This document shows positions 50,771-63,600 of a stretch of 64,000 nt of DNA, one piece after another. The notes under the pieces are model-generated. The model saw only the letters and a program-made list of their open reading frames with translations, did no database searches and was not told the origin of the DNA. Origin of the DNA: Thermoascus crustaceus (Eukaryota > Ascomycota > Eurotiomycetes > Eurotiales > Thermoascaceae); contig BCIC01000001.1 of the NCBI GenBank assembly GCA_001599835.1, forward strand, positions 3,797,179-3,861,178, written 5' to 3'. How positions within the stretch are numbered: position 1 is the stretch's first letter; every line of letters begins with the position of its first letter. Both the position numbers and the translations under genes were made by a program.

Positions 50771-52132
50771 ATATAATATATAATAATATAATTCACAATT
50801 TTTGTCTACATATTTTAAAGAGATTATATAGATAATTAAATATAGCTAGTTTTAAATATTAGCAGTCTCTCTTTAAACTATATATACTACTAAGCAGTTA
50901 ATTTATATATAAGAAATAGGCAGATCTATTTAGTAGCTTAAACAGTATTAGTAAGATATTTTAATCTAATCCAGCTAAATACTAATAATTACTTTCTAAT
51001 ACAGCATATACTGAGCAGATTACTATTCTTAAAAATATTAAAGCTTTTTCTTGCTACTCTTTATATCCATTTAAAGATATTTTCTTTGATATATTTTTTA
51101 TAGATACTGATAAGCCTAACTATTAAATAGCTAAAATTTATTTTAGCCAGCTTCTATTTGAGTAGAATCTAGATTTGACTAAAGATAACTTTAAAATAGA
51201 GATCTCTAGCATAAATCTTTTATTTTAGTTTATTAAACTGTCTTTATATTTTTTACTAGTATTTTTAAAAGCATACATGTTCTCTACTAAGATTAATTGC
51301 ACTTTAGATATTTTAAGTTAGAGATTTTATTATTTAGAACTTTTCTAGTTAATTTTTATGCTAAATACTAGTCTGTACTTTATTATATAGTAATATTTGC
51401 TTTCTATTAGCTTTAGAGTTTAAAACTGCTAAAATTTTACTAATTTTTAATTACTAGTTTAAGAATTTCTCTATTTAGTTACAGAAATAGAGTTAACCTA
51501 TTTTACTACAATACTATATAAGTAGATTACTATATAATCTAATTTTCTATAGAAAACTTTTTAAAGATTAAAAAATAAAGCTTTTAATTGTAAATTAAAA
51601 TTTTATAATTTCTTTTAATTACTATAGTACAGATTAGATTTTATTATTTTAATTTTAAAAGTTAATTCAGCTTTGCCTATCTGCTAAGAAATAGATTTAA
51701 AATATATATTATATTAATTCTATATATATTAAGAATATTAAGCTTTGTAAACTACTTTGCTTCTTAAATCTTGTTTTAAATCTTTTTAATTAATAATAAG
51801 TATTAGTTCTTAATAGTAATTAAATTTAAATATTAATAGTTTATATAAAGTCTTAGACTTTATTCTTCTTTAAAGGAATATAATTAAATATTCAGCTAGT
51901 AAGTCTAATAGTTTGTTATGCACTTTTCAGTTCTGAGTTGCAACAGTAGCTTAGTCTAAAATAGAGAGGTTTAAACTTTGTAGATTAAATGCAATAAAGT
52001 AAACTAATAGACAACACAACTAAGGTGAAGTAGAGCATCTATTAAATATATATATTTAATAGTAGATTAGCCTATTAACCTGCAAGTATATAACCAAGTA
52101 ATAATATATTATTAAGTATAAAAAAGTAAAGC
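50771..52132. repeat. Unassigned A+T-rich decayed sequence
   Basis: Between elements H and LTR element 3. A plus-strand reading around 51110-51200 (DTDKPNY, QLLFE, LDLTKDNFKIEI) looks formerly coding, but I cannot match it to a family. No ends or target duplications found. Confidence 0.4.
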
Positions 52133-52544
52133 TGTGACAGCACAGCATAAACCGACTAATAGAACTGAGCCAGGCAGGCAGTTAAATAGTTAGCATGGTT
52201 CTGCTGCACTAATCTGTCTATATCTTGAAATCTTAACTATACCCATAATTCTTCTTTCTTCATGCTTTAGATCTTGTGGAATATAGTTAATATATTAATT
52301 ACTATATCTAAATGCTATTATATTATTTAAAGCATCTCTTTTTTACTTTAACTTCTTCTTTCTAATTATATAGAGAATATATAGCCTGTTATATATTTAT
52401 AGAACTACACATTTATAGAATAAACAACCTTTTTAAAAATATTTAGAGTCTACAGATTTAGATTAAGAATCTCTAAAGTTAAAATATTCAGAATTAAGAA
52501 TTTAGAACTCTAACAAAGAATTCAGAATAGCTTAACATAGCTAT

Positions 52545-53170
52545 TCAGAAATATAGTATATATAAAAATAATGTCTGGAATTTTAATAAAATTAGCTTTA
52601 TAATAGATCTCTGCTCTACTTTTAAAATTATTACTGCAGTAGAATATAGTAAGAAATCTAGAAGAGTTATTTAAAGAAACTATAAATAGATTACTATTAT
52701 TAAAATTGTAAGCTTAAATTTAAGTGTATATACTATTAATAATTATACTTAAGGCAATAAATTAACGGACTGCCTGATATTAAGAATCTGCATTTTTAAA
52801 AGACTAATAGATTGTAACTAGTAAGAATGGCTGGATAATAGATAAAATAGGTCTTTACTGATTAAAAGAGGTATTTAAATTATATTCCAGATGCTATACA
52901 ACTGATATAAAGTGGTTGCTTATTCTTAATAGCTATAGTAGTTATCTAACTGCTGAATTTAATAATTTCTGTAAGCAGAATTTAATTATCTATCTCTGCA
53001 TATTTGTATATGCCTTTTATCTTCTACAACCTCTCAATATTGGTGTTTTTAGCCTGCTTAAATATGCATACAGAAAGCTTTTTAAAGCAAGAATAATTGC
53101 TAACAACAATTATATTGATAAAGAAGACTCTATCTCTATGTCTATCTGTATGCACTGAAGTATATACTAC
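52545..53170 (+). pseudogene. H-family transposase fragment inside LTR element 3
   Basis: Begins within the transposase, aligning with element K near 60665, and includes an open stretch from 52916 (MLILNSYSSYLTAEFNNFCK) with LLQPLNIGVFSLLKYAYRK. Closely related to the fragment of element I at 27073-27387. No terminal repeats; a truncated copy. Right limit approximate. Confidence 0.65.
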
Positions 53171-54880
53171 TAAATAATCTAAATAGTTCTTTGCAAAGGC
53201 TAAGCAGAGGTTAAATCTAATTATAGAAAATACTTTAAAAACAAAAACCTAACAGCTTCTAGGTAGTAATATTTTATAGTAAGCTCTATACAGGGAAACT
53301 ATTAAATAGCTAGAAAGTAGAGAAAGTTCTCTGTTATATTTAGAATTACTTATTATTTTAAAATACTAAACAGCTGATATAGACTATTCTAACTAGAAAA
53401 TATAGATTTTTATTAGAAAAGTAGATCTAAAAGGTTATTTTTTGATAAGTTTTATAAGACTTTTTTAACATAAAAGTGCAGACTTACTACTTTTTATAAC
53501 TTACTAATATATAATTGAATTCTGCAGACATGCTTTCTACTAAAAAATTAGATAAAATATCAATTCTGTTCTATAAAGAGATAAGCAGAAACTAAAAACT
53601 ATAGATCTCTTAGTAATAAATATAAAATATAAATTTAATCTACAAGAAATTTTAATATAATAATTAGTCTAAGTCTTAAGTATAGTAATTAGTATATACT
53701 AGTTAGCTTTTGTTAAAGAGTATCTGATTAATATAATATAGAAATTATACAGTTTGCAATAGTTTAGGCTAGACTTTAAAATAACAAACTAGATATTCTC
53801 TTTTTAAATTAGAAAATCTATGCCTAGATTAGCTATAGCTTTATATAGCAAGCTCTTAAGTTACTAAATGTTTCTTAAACACTTATTGCCTGAATACAGA
53901 TCTTATAGAGGACTAAGACTTCTTATAAATAGACATCTTTGCTAAAAGATACTAATATATTATGGTATATAACAGAGAGATCTAATTAAGCTGCTTACTA
54001 TTTATAGCTATTATTGAATATTTAGTATGCTGTTTTAATGGAAATTCTTATATCTAGATTAGAAGCAGGCTCACACTACTTAAAAATAGCAATAATATAT
54101 GAAGATAATAGTTAAATCTTTTTAGCTAAGACAAAAAGCAGAATTTTAAAGAGATAAAATTATAAAAGCAATATAAGCTATTATAATTATCTGCTAAAAA
54201 ATGTCTGTTATCAACTATACTATTAAGTTTTAGCAATTTATTATGTTTTTAATAGACAAATTTAAACAATTCTATTGCAGATTAAAGAATAATATTAATA
54301 ATGTTTTAATACTAAAATGTAAAAAATTTAATTATCTATTTAAATAATATATATAACCTACAGTAATACTTTTAGTTACAGGTTTTAAAGTACACAAACA
54401 ATAAAGAGAATATTATAAAGGTAAATAGTATAGACTAGAAGAATAATAAAAAGAGCTTTATAAACTTTAACTAAATAGAGAAATAGAAAAATATTACAAA
54501 TAAAAATATATGTTTATTATAGCAAGAATAACTATATAGATTAAAAATATCTGAATAAGCTAAAAAGAATAATACTATAGTAAAACAAGTCTACTAGACT
54601 TTTTTAAAGTGCTATAATAATAACTACTATATTCACCAAATAGTATTTAAAGGCCTTTACAAAGAAGTCAAAAAAAACTAAGAAGCAGAGTACTTATAAT
54701 AACTTTAGACTAAATTTCTAGACTTAGTTATATATATTAAACAGTACTATACTTAACAGAATAATTTTATAAAAACAACTTATAATTATTAATAGAATTA
54801 ACAGAAAAAGAGCAAGAGCTATAATTAATAATAGTACTACTAAAATTTTTATTAGTTATATTTTTATTATTAGTAACTAT

Positions 54881-55007
54881 TGTTATAAAGTGGCTTCTAG
54901 AGAGTATTCTAGAAGCTAAACTGCTGTGCTACTGGCAAAAAATTAGAACATAAAGCTAACAGCTTTGTATTGCTCTTGCTTATATAGCTTCTTGCTATAC
55001 TATTACA
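54881..55007 (+). mobile_element. Solo LTR of the TRIM family
   Basis: 127 bp, TGTTATAAAGTGGC...TATACTATTACA, flanked by a perfect 5-bp duplication ACTAT (54876-54880 and 55008-55012). Matches the LTRs of TRIM copies 1 and 2. The least decayed LTR of the family and a good reference for its intact sequence. Confidence 0.9.
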
Positions 55008-56041
55008 ACTATACTCTTTATAAGAACAAACTCTATAGATTATTTACTATAAATAGATTAGTATTTAAATATAGATAAGTTTAGATTAATATAAAATAGT
55101 CTATTGTAAGAATAAAGCAGTATAAAGAAATAATTAATTTTAATATTACTAATATCTAAATATAATATTATTCTAGGCATGCTTTCATTACAGATACAGA
55201 ATTTCAGAATTAATTAAAGAATAAAAATAATTAAGTTTGCTAAATTTAACTGTAATATAAAATTTAAAGAGCAGTCTAAAAATGTAAAACTATTAGAACT
55301 AGTTAAAGTTAAAAAGATTTTTAAGAAAGTAATAATATAAATATAGTAATAAAATAAATAGAGAACTTCTATATCTTATATATATGCTAAAAAGAATAAC
55401 TAGTCTTACAAAGTAAGAGACAACAAGACTACTACTAGATAAAATAAAACACCTTTAAAGAGTATTAGAACTACTAGAACATTTTTAAAAAATAAGATAA
55501 AGAGATTATAGTTAAAGCTAGAAATGTAACTAGCTTTTAAATTAATTTACTTACTTTTAAAAAAGAGTATAAAACTGTATAAAACATATTAAAAAATCTA
55601 GAGTAAGAATATAAATATATTTAATAGTTAACTTTACTAGTATAATATTTAATTTTTTTATTTTAACAGAAAATTAAAATTTTGTATAAATTACTATTAG
55701 CTTAATAATATTACAGTTAAGAATTGCTATCTTCTACCATTTATTATAAAATTACAGAATAGACTTTAAAGAGTGAAGTGTTTTACAAGTTAAATTTATA
55801 AAAAATACTATCAAGTTTAAATAAAAAAGAGAGAAATAGAAGACTGTCTTTAAAACTTAGCTAGTGTTTTAAATATTAGTAACTATTATTAACATCTCAG
55901 CTATATTTTAGTTTAGTTAACAATGCTTTATACAGATATTTAAATGCTTTTTGCATAATATATCTGAATAATATTCTTATCTACTTGAAAATATTAAAAG
56001 AATATTCTTAGAAATATATAAAATATTTTAAAAGCTCTAAA

Positions 56042-56515
56042 TGTTATAAAGTAGCTTTTAGAGAGTATTCTAGAAGCTAAACTGCTGCACTGCTAGTAAA
56101 AGACTAGAATACAAAGCTAATAGCTTTATATTACTCTTGCTTATATAGCTTCTTACCATACTATTATATTATTTTTATCTTACTTAGATACTACCTTCAG
56201 CACCTCCAGGTCTTGGCAGCTAGGCATATCTATAGGCATTCTGAGAAGCTATATAAGCTAGCTCTCAGAGATTATAAAGGCACTTTATCAGCTGCAAGGT
56301 CTTCTCAGATATCTAACATTTATTAATCTCTAAAAAGAGTAATACACTTATGCTTAGTCTGATTTAAATCTCTAACTAGTTAATTCATATTATATTATAG
56401 AGTAGCTTCTAGAAAGTATTCTAGAAGTTAAACTGCTGCACTACTAGTAAAAGACTAGAATATAAAGTTAACAGCTTTGTATTGCTCTTATATAGCTTCT
56501 TGCTATACTGTTATA
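56042..56515 (+). mobile_element. TRIM element copy 2 (474 bp)
   Basis: LTRs 56042-56168 (127 bp) and 56393-56515 (123 bp, a 4-bp loss) around an interior of 224 bp, flanked by a perfect duplication CTAAA (56037-56041 and 56516-56520). The interior shares GGTCTTGGCAGC and other stretches with copy 1 read in reverse. No open frame of note. Inserted in LTR element 3. Confidence 0.9.
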
Positions 56516-58095
56516 CTAAAAGAAAAAAAGCTTTTAGTTATATCTAAAAAATATAAATTGTATATTTAGAGAACTTATAATTATATTTAAATATATAAAA
56601 ATAAATAAGAAGCTAAGAACTATTAAAGTTTAATTTATACTAACTTTAAAGAAGTATAATTCTTTCTTAAATTTACTAATTTTTACAGAAGTTTATATAA
56701 AATTATTTAAAGATTGCAGTCTTTAAATAAAATCTATTAAAAAAGTAGAATTACATAAAGTATCAATTAAATAATAAGAGAAAGTATATAATTTTAAAAA
56801 AAATAATCTGTAAAAATATTTAAATATTTTAGATTTACTATTAAAGTATGTTTTAGCCAGCTAATAAATATAGAAGAATATACTCTATTACTGTTTTTAA
56901 AAAATAACTCTGCTAGAGCTAAAATATAATATTTATAATAAGTTACTCGCTATTATAGCAGCTCTGTAGAAATAAAAGTATTATTTTAAGAATATAAAGT
57001 ATTAGATTTTAATCTATTATAATTACAAGAATTTAGCATACTCTACTAGTACTAAAAAGAAAATCTAGTAACAGATTTAATAGACTAAAATTAGCTTTAT
57101 ATATAATATTAAGATTAATAAGGTTTTAAGAATATTAAAGCAGATATATTTAGCTAAAAAGCTAGATAAACTAAAAATATAATTAGAGAGTGAAAATATT
57201 ATTTTATTTTAAAAATTTTAGATAGGTTTAAGTCTTTACTAAAAAAAAACTAATATAGAAAAAAGCTTAAAAAGCTTAAAAGCAGCAGCTAGACAAGTAT
57301 AGAAAAGCTATTAACTTTAATATTAATAATATAATCTAAGTTTTTACTAAAAATTAAAAGATAGACTAACTAAATAAAAAGCTTAACTATTAAATAGCAG
57401 ATCTATTCTATATTATTAAAAAGATAAATATTATCTATAAGCTTAATTTATTTAAGTTAGTCTGTATACACTATATTCTTATTAAATTAGCTGTAAAAAA
57501 CTGTAACAGACTTTTTATTAGAGCAGATTGCTAACATCTTACTACTAATAGAGATTAATAATAAAGAGAAATAAAAGGTTAAAAACATTCTAACATTCTA
57601 GCTGTGTTACAGAACTCTAATACTAGACTAAATAAATTAGTTAAACTTATAATAATAACTCTATATAGTACTCTGCAGGCAACTCCAAAAGCTCTCTATC
57701 TACTGCAGATATTTCATAAATATTATTCTGACACCTCTGAACCTCTAAAACAGTTAAATAATTAGCTAAAATGTTAGAAGAGAACTGTAGAAATAATAAT
57801 AAACCACTTAAACAGACTTAACACATCTGATAGCAGGCATTTTATTGAAGAGAGAGAGATAATGTAATAGCACAGTATAAACTGACTGATAGAACTAAGT
57901 TAGTTAAGTAGACAGTATAGTTCTGCTGCACTAATCTTATCTATATTTTAGAACGTTTACTATGCCTATAATTCTTCTTTCTTTTCTTATACTTTAGATC
58001 TTATAGAACTAGCTACTATAGTTAATACATTAATTGCCATACCTGAAAACTGTTACAGAAATAATAAATAAATCTATTATAAAGTCTATTTTATT

Positions 58096-59984
58096 AACAT
58101 ATTCGGCAACCGAGCAGCAGAGGCAACCAAGTGGTGGATTTCCAACCCCACTTATTAACCTGCAATATTCTGATGATGAAAATAATAACAGTTTAATCTA
58201 AAAACTATTAAATATGCTATTAAAATACTAGTAATATCTATCAACTTTCAATCTATCTATTTGGATATTGATTTATTCTGTATCCTGGCTGATTACAGCT
58301 ACTGCAGTGAGGACTTGTATATTTCCTTACTGGCTTCTTAGGAGGATTCTTAGTGACATAATTGCTACTACTAGCCCCATTCATGGGCTGCTGAGTGTCA
58401 GATATAGTAGATTCTTTGATATACCCCTTAGGAAGCCTCTTCTTTGCTTACAGATACTTATTTTTAATCTATAGATCTCTAATCTTGTAAGCCTGTAGCT
58501 TGTGCTCATATATCAATATTTCACAATCTTTTATTAGATGGTTAAAAGCTTCTAGTATAGGACTAGATGGACTCTGCAATCACTGTGATATTTGCCTCTT
58601 GAATAATATAGATTAATGATCTAGCTTCTTAATATTCTTAGAAGTTGCAGATATTCAATTGGTTAATAAATTTGAATTTGAATAAGATGATCCTGGGTGA
58701 GTTTGTGTCATTAGAGGTAGATCATTAAGGACCCTAATAGGATTGAATGGCACCAGTCCACTAGCCCTGAATCCTAACTGGATATTCTTTTCAGTTATGC
58801 TCTTGATGCATATTCAAGGGTAGATTGTAAGGAAATCTGCCTTATTAATATGCTGAATTCCTAATGCAGCCAATCTTGATATCTCAGCTCTATATGATTG
58901 CTTTAATGGTGAGAAACAACCAATATCAAGAGGTTAATATCAGTAAGACAAATACAGAGATATATAAATAGAAATAATCTGATGCTGTATATAGAATTGA
59001 TTGAATTCTACAGTAAGGTGACTGCCATATCTATCAAGGACTAGTAGTCAATATCCACTGACTATAGAAGTATTTGGATAAAAGATTTCTTGAAGCCATT
59101 TAAGCTCTAATATGTTATTTGACCAACCATTTGATGATTTCTTGATTATCCAGCCCTTAGGAGTGAGTTCTTTCCACTATTTCTATTCTAATATATCTTT
59201 AAAAATTATTATAGAAGGTAGTAGATGCCTATTAGATTATACAGCTTCAATAACTGTTATCTATTCACAATTTCCTGGCTGTAAACAATATCCATTACTG
59301 ATTTCATATCTAAGGACTACCTTTGATGAGGAACCAACTCCCATCTGGAAGCCAGTCTTATCAAAATTATAGATATCTTCCTTAGGAATACTATATAGAC
59401 TGATCATCTTCTGGACACTATTAAATTATTTACTAATAATTTTGGATTCTCACATTTTGCTTATTTATAGTCAAATTATCTGCAATATTATAATATTAAT
59501 TCTGAATTTCTGCAAATATAGGAATGTGCAAATTTATCATCAATAGTTAGTAGATTTGATAATGTAGAATCATATATAACTAATAGTAAATTTATAAGCT
59601 AATTCACTTCAGAAAGGCTAAAAGATAATAAGTAATCAGATCAAGATATTATCTGATCAAATAATACCTTCTCTTCAATTTCAGTCAATCTTAGGCCATT
59701 CAGATAAGTATCTGCACACAATTTCCTTCTATTAAGCTGGTAGAGCAGTGTACAGGCAGATATATTAAATAGAATTGCTATATATATACAACTGCTGATT
59801 TTTTTCTCTTTTAATATCTTGACTGCTAGGTCCATCCTTCCTTCTTTATTCAAGTGTGAATATGGGCCAATTCCCACCATTTTAGGTGTTGATTAATGAT
59901 TTTTAAGGAGAGGGTGTTCAGACACAAAGATGTGTTAGGTGATCCACCACTCAGTTGCCTCCGCTGCTCGGTTGCCAAATACAT
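58096..59984 (-). mobile_element. Pogo/Fot1-like DNA transposon B (second copy of A)
   Basis: Body of 1889 bp, exactly the length of A, between TA duplications (58094-58095, 59985-59986), in opposite orientation. Ends ACATATTCGGCAACCGAGCA and, read inward, ATGTATTTGGCAACCGAGCA. The transposase starts on the minus strand at 59880 (MVGIGPYSHLNKEGRMDLAV), open to 59641, then decayed. The TTTCCAACCCCAC and GCTGATTACAGCTACTGCAG stretches match the 3' part of A. Confidence 0.9.
59641..59880 (-). pseudogene. Transposase N-terminal fragment of element B
   Basis: 79 residues, same length as the A fragment at 24415-24654, differing at about a dozen positions. Stop codon in the same place, so that stop probably predates the divergence of the copies or arose at the same RIP-prone site. 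Confidence 0.8.
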
Positions 59985-60201
59985 TAAAATTATAGATATT
60001 ATTATTAATAATACTATATATAGTTAAATAGTACTTTATAGTTCCTTAAATTATTTATAGATAAGCTTAAATTATTGTATTTAGCACACTAATAATTATA
60101 TTATTGTAAATACTGTGATTTAAACTTCTTATAGTGCTTAGTAAAGTTAGTGGCTTAATCCTTGCTAATATAGTATTATTATTCTGCTAAATAACACTCT
60201 A

Positions 60202-60403
60202 ATGTAATTAACTACTAAGTAATAAATACTACTAAGTGATAAATTTTTGCCACACCCACTATAATTTTAAGGCATTTTAACTATTAATACAATTAAATTA
60301 GACTATCTAGTAATTAAATATATAGCTATTTATTAGAACAATTTTTTATAATATATTTAATAGTTCTACAGCTACTACAGCATTATAAAGCTTACTATTA
60401 AAA
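60202..60403 (-). mobile_element. Element J, H-family terminus truncated by K
   Basis: Left end ATGTAATTAACTACTAAGTA after TA (60200-60201), then about 200 bp aligning to element I (CATTATAAAGCTTACTATTA versus GTGTTGTAGAGCTTGCTATC). Interrupted at a TA by element K; no continuation recognised. Confidence 0.65.
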
Positions 60404-60405
60404 TA

Positions 60406-63400
60406 ATATAATTAACTACTCTGAGCAACAAATACTATTAAGTGATGAATTTTACTACTTTCTTTTTTCAATATATTATTTTATCACTACTACTATTAAA
60501 AATGCCTTTATTTTAAGAAAATCAAATTTAAATAGCTATTACAGCTTATAAAAACTAAAAAATCAAAAATTTATTAAACACTAAGCTGTGTATAAATTAT
60601 AATTAAAGAATTATATATTAGTATGTAAAGTAGATAAAATTAAAAGTTATAATATCATAGTTTTAAACTATATATACAGCTATTCAGAAAAATAGTATAT
60701 ATAAAGATAATATCTAAAATTTTAATAAAACTAGCTTTATAATAGAGCTCTGCTTGATCTTTAAAATTATTACTATAGTAGAACACTGTAAAAGGCCTTA
60801 TATAGTTATTTAAAGAAACTATAAATAAATTATAATTATTAAGACTATAAGCTTAATGTAGTCAACTACTGAGCAGGCCACACCACTAAATAAGCCACTC
60901 AACCACTACTAAATATTTCAAATTGTAGACTATTAACACAGCAAATATTAAAGCTATATACACTATATATTAATTGCTTAGCAGCTAGAGCATTGCACTC
61001 TAGTGTAATCTACTATATTATATATGCTATATGTTAGTGGTGCCTGCTTTTATAGCTGTAGATCTGACTGCAAAAACCACCTCTTTCTGACTTTAATCAG
61101 CTTTTTAAGCATATTGTAGTTCTTTTGTATCTATTAGAATATCTTCAGTAGCTATATAGAATCTAGAGACATTTCTCTTTCTTTTTCAGTGCTAATTGGC
61201 AGTTTATAACTTTTTGTTTTTCTGTGCTAGAAGAACTGTATTATGTATTACAATTTGAGTTCTTGACTAGTTGATTAAGAGCTTGATTTTCAGAACTTGA
61301 TAGACTTTAAAAATAGTATTTTAATAGATGCTTAAGAGTCTGAGTCTGAAGCTCTAATTTCTTAATATTATAAAATATTTTAGAGATTCAGAATGCTGAT
61401 TAATTACTATAAGATATAGTAGGTGGTGTAGATATCTTTATCTAAATATAAAGTTGTGAAAACACTTAATCTAGCTAATATAGAACTAAGCCAGTAGCTG
61501 CAAATCCACTACAGATATTAAACATAGATAGGGCTTCTGTTTGCACAGATTAATATATAATTAGAAAGTTTTATTAATATAATTAATGTTAAAATATATG
61601 CTTTTTTTAACTCTTTGTCTATATGCCTTTTTTAAAGGTGTAAAGCAGCCAACATTAAGTAGTTAAAGAAGATATAAAAAATAGAATAGTATATATAATA
61701 GAATAATTATATTCTGAGTATTGAACTAATTAAATTTAGATATAATAGTGTCTATAGTTATTAAGAATTAATATTTAATATTTTCTAATTATATAAGTAT
61801 AGATATGCTTATAGAATATCTCTTTAATCTAAAGTAAGCTAAATTAATTATTTATCTAGCTATTTTTACTAACTTTAATAATTCAGTCAGATAGTATATC
61901 TCTATACTATAAAGCTTGATGCATCTTTTCTATAAATATAATTATGGGAGGTAAGGCCTATTCAGATAAATTAATTAATTTAATAAGTTACTTATTTACA
62001 ATTTCCAGACTGTATAGATCTGGCACAGCTAAATTAATTTAAGCTAGTAATAATTTTAGTAGTTAATATTATATTTATTTAAAGACCAGATCTTATTAAA
62101 GTTATAGATATCTTGATTAACTACACTATATTGTTAAATAAACTATATTGTTAAATAATATTTTGCATATATTGAAACTATTTATAGATAATCTTTAAAT
62201 CTTTATATTAAGTTTGTTGATAATTATATTTATAATTATAATTTAATTAAAGTTTTTTATAACATTTAATAAATTATTATACTCAGGTTCTGCCAATAGT
62301 AGTTAGTATAGATGCTAATTTTAATTACTTAGCTAGTAGTAGATTAGCTATTTTCTATACAGTATCAGTATAAGATAACATACTATATTTATCTATAAAT
62401 AATATTTATTCTATAAGTAGATTCTTTAATAGATATGTTTTTAGCAATTTAGTGCTGAATTTGCACATAAAGCACAGCTATAAAAATAGGCAGTTAAGAT
62501 AGATTTTAACACATTATATTCTTTAGCAGCAGCTCTAATACTAGAAAATTAACTATTTTAATAGACTTTAATTTCCAGAAGAAATCTGCCTTTTTTAGAG
62601 CTATTTTGATCACTTTGCAGTGCTATATCTTAGTTTAAATTTGTTAAGTATATTGTGTTATGTGTTAAGTGACCCATTTAGTAGTGTAGCCCACTTAGTT
62701 AATTATATTAAAGAGAATTTATATACTATAAATATTTTAAGAGCAGCATTTTAATGGACTACTTGATATTAAAAATCTACATTTTCTAAAGACTGATAAA
62801 TTACTAGTAAGAATAGCTAGATAATAGATAAAATAGACTTTTACTAATTAAAAAAAAGTATTTAAATTATATTCTAAATGCTATATAATTAGTTACTTAT
62901 TTTTAATAACTATAATAGCTATTTAACTATAGAGTTTAATATTTTCTATAAGAAGAATATAATTATCTATCTTTATATATCTATATATGCCTCTTATCTT
63001 CTGCAACTACTTAATATTAATATTTTTGGCCTACTTAAGTGTGCATACAGAAAACTGCGTAAAAATAGAATAATTGCTAACAATAACTATATTAATAAGA
63101 AAAACTTTCTATCTTTATATTTATCTGCTTATGCAAAAATATTTACTCTAGATAATATATATAAAGGCTTTACAGAAGCTATACTTAAGCCATTTAATAA
63201 AAAGTAGATTTTTATAAAGATTATTTTTTAGTTTTATATACTAATATTATCAGCTTTAGTTAAAGATTTAATCTTCTCTACTTTTTAAATTTCTTAAAAT
63301 TCTTACTAGCTAGATTATAAGATTTATAGTTTGTAAAAAAGTCTTAATATAAGAAAATAAAAGCTTTTTAGCAGTCTAATATCTTATATTTATTTAAAAA

Positions 63401-63600
63401 ACTATAAATGAAATTAAAGAAAATATACTATTCTAGACAATAATATTTTTTTATCTATATAAGGCCAAAATTATATTCAGCAGCTTAATATATAGCTTAA
63501 TAGGCAGCTTAATAAGTCTATATTTATATCTTAATAGCAAGCTTTACAACACTTAAAACTAAATATATTATAAGATTCTACTGCAGTTATCAAAGTTAAC
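60406..63600 (+). mobile_element. Element K, H-family transposon interrupted by L
   Basis: Starts ATATAATTAACTACTCTGAG after TA (60404-60405), plus orientation, with a decayed MPLF start near 60502. L is inserted at 60856. After L the transposase resumes (FLITIIAI-type stretch near 62900, then PLILLQLLNINIFGLLKCAYRK-like near 62985-63050). It can be followed to about 63560 without a recognisable right terminus. Right limit approximate. Confidence 0.65.
60856..62708 (-). mobile_element. Pogo-like transposon L (decayed)
   Basis: Body of 1853 bp between TA duplications (60854-60855, 62709-62710). Left end ATGTAGTCAACTACTGAGCA; right end read inward ATATAATTAACTAAGTGGGC. Transposase on the minus strand, with the helix-turn-helix end near 62500-62620 and the catalytic half around 61600-61800 (a PLKKAYRQR-like remnant near 61600-61640). 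Few open stretches remain. Related to E and G. Confidence 0.75.

Larger units (their letters stand above)
52133..58057 (-). mobile_element. LTR retrotransposon 3 (minus orientation), with nested insertions
   Basis: LTRs of about 191 bp (52133-52323) and 195 bp (57863-58057) in the same orientation, with homologous stretches such as GTTCTGCTGCACTAATCT and ATAATTCTTCTTTCTT. On the minus strand a gag-like start (ATG at 57840, MPAIRCVKSV) follows the 5' LTR by 22 bp, as in LTR element 1. The stretch beside the other LTR (52340-52545) matches in reverse the stretch before the LTR at 21913. No matching target duplication was found (AAAGC versus GAAAT). Contains an H-family fragment, a solo LTR and TRIM copy 2. 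Superfamily undetermined. Confidence 0.68.
58058..60199 (-). mobile_element. Decayed F-like transposon T, split by element B
   Basis: The short left part (58058-58093, ATTATAAAGTCTATTTTA) and the right part (59987-60199, AAATTATAGATATT...TTTAGCACACTAATAATTATAT) align to consecutive parts of element F (AGTGAAGCCAGTTTTATC, AAAATTGTAGATATCC, TTTAGCACATTAATAATCAT). Element B therefore sits inside it. Its left side is cut by LTR element 3; ends not seen. Confidence 0.6.

Noticed and set aside
52133..58057. Claim of a perfect target duplication for LTR element 3
   Set aside because: Flanks AAAGC and GAAAT do not match; the element is supported by its LTRs and gag-like start only.
58268..59372. Two plus-strand frames within element B
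   Set aside because: B encodes its transposase on the minus strand; these are shadows.
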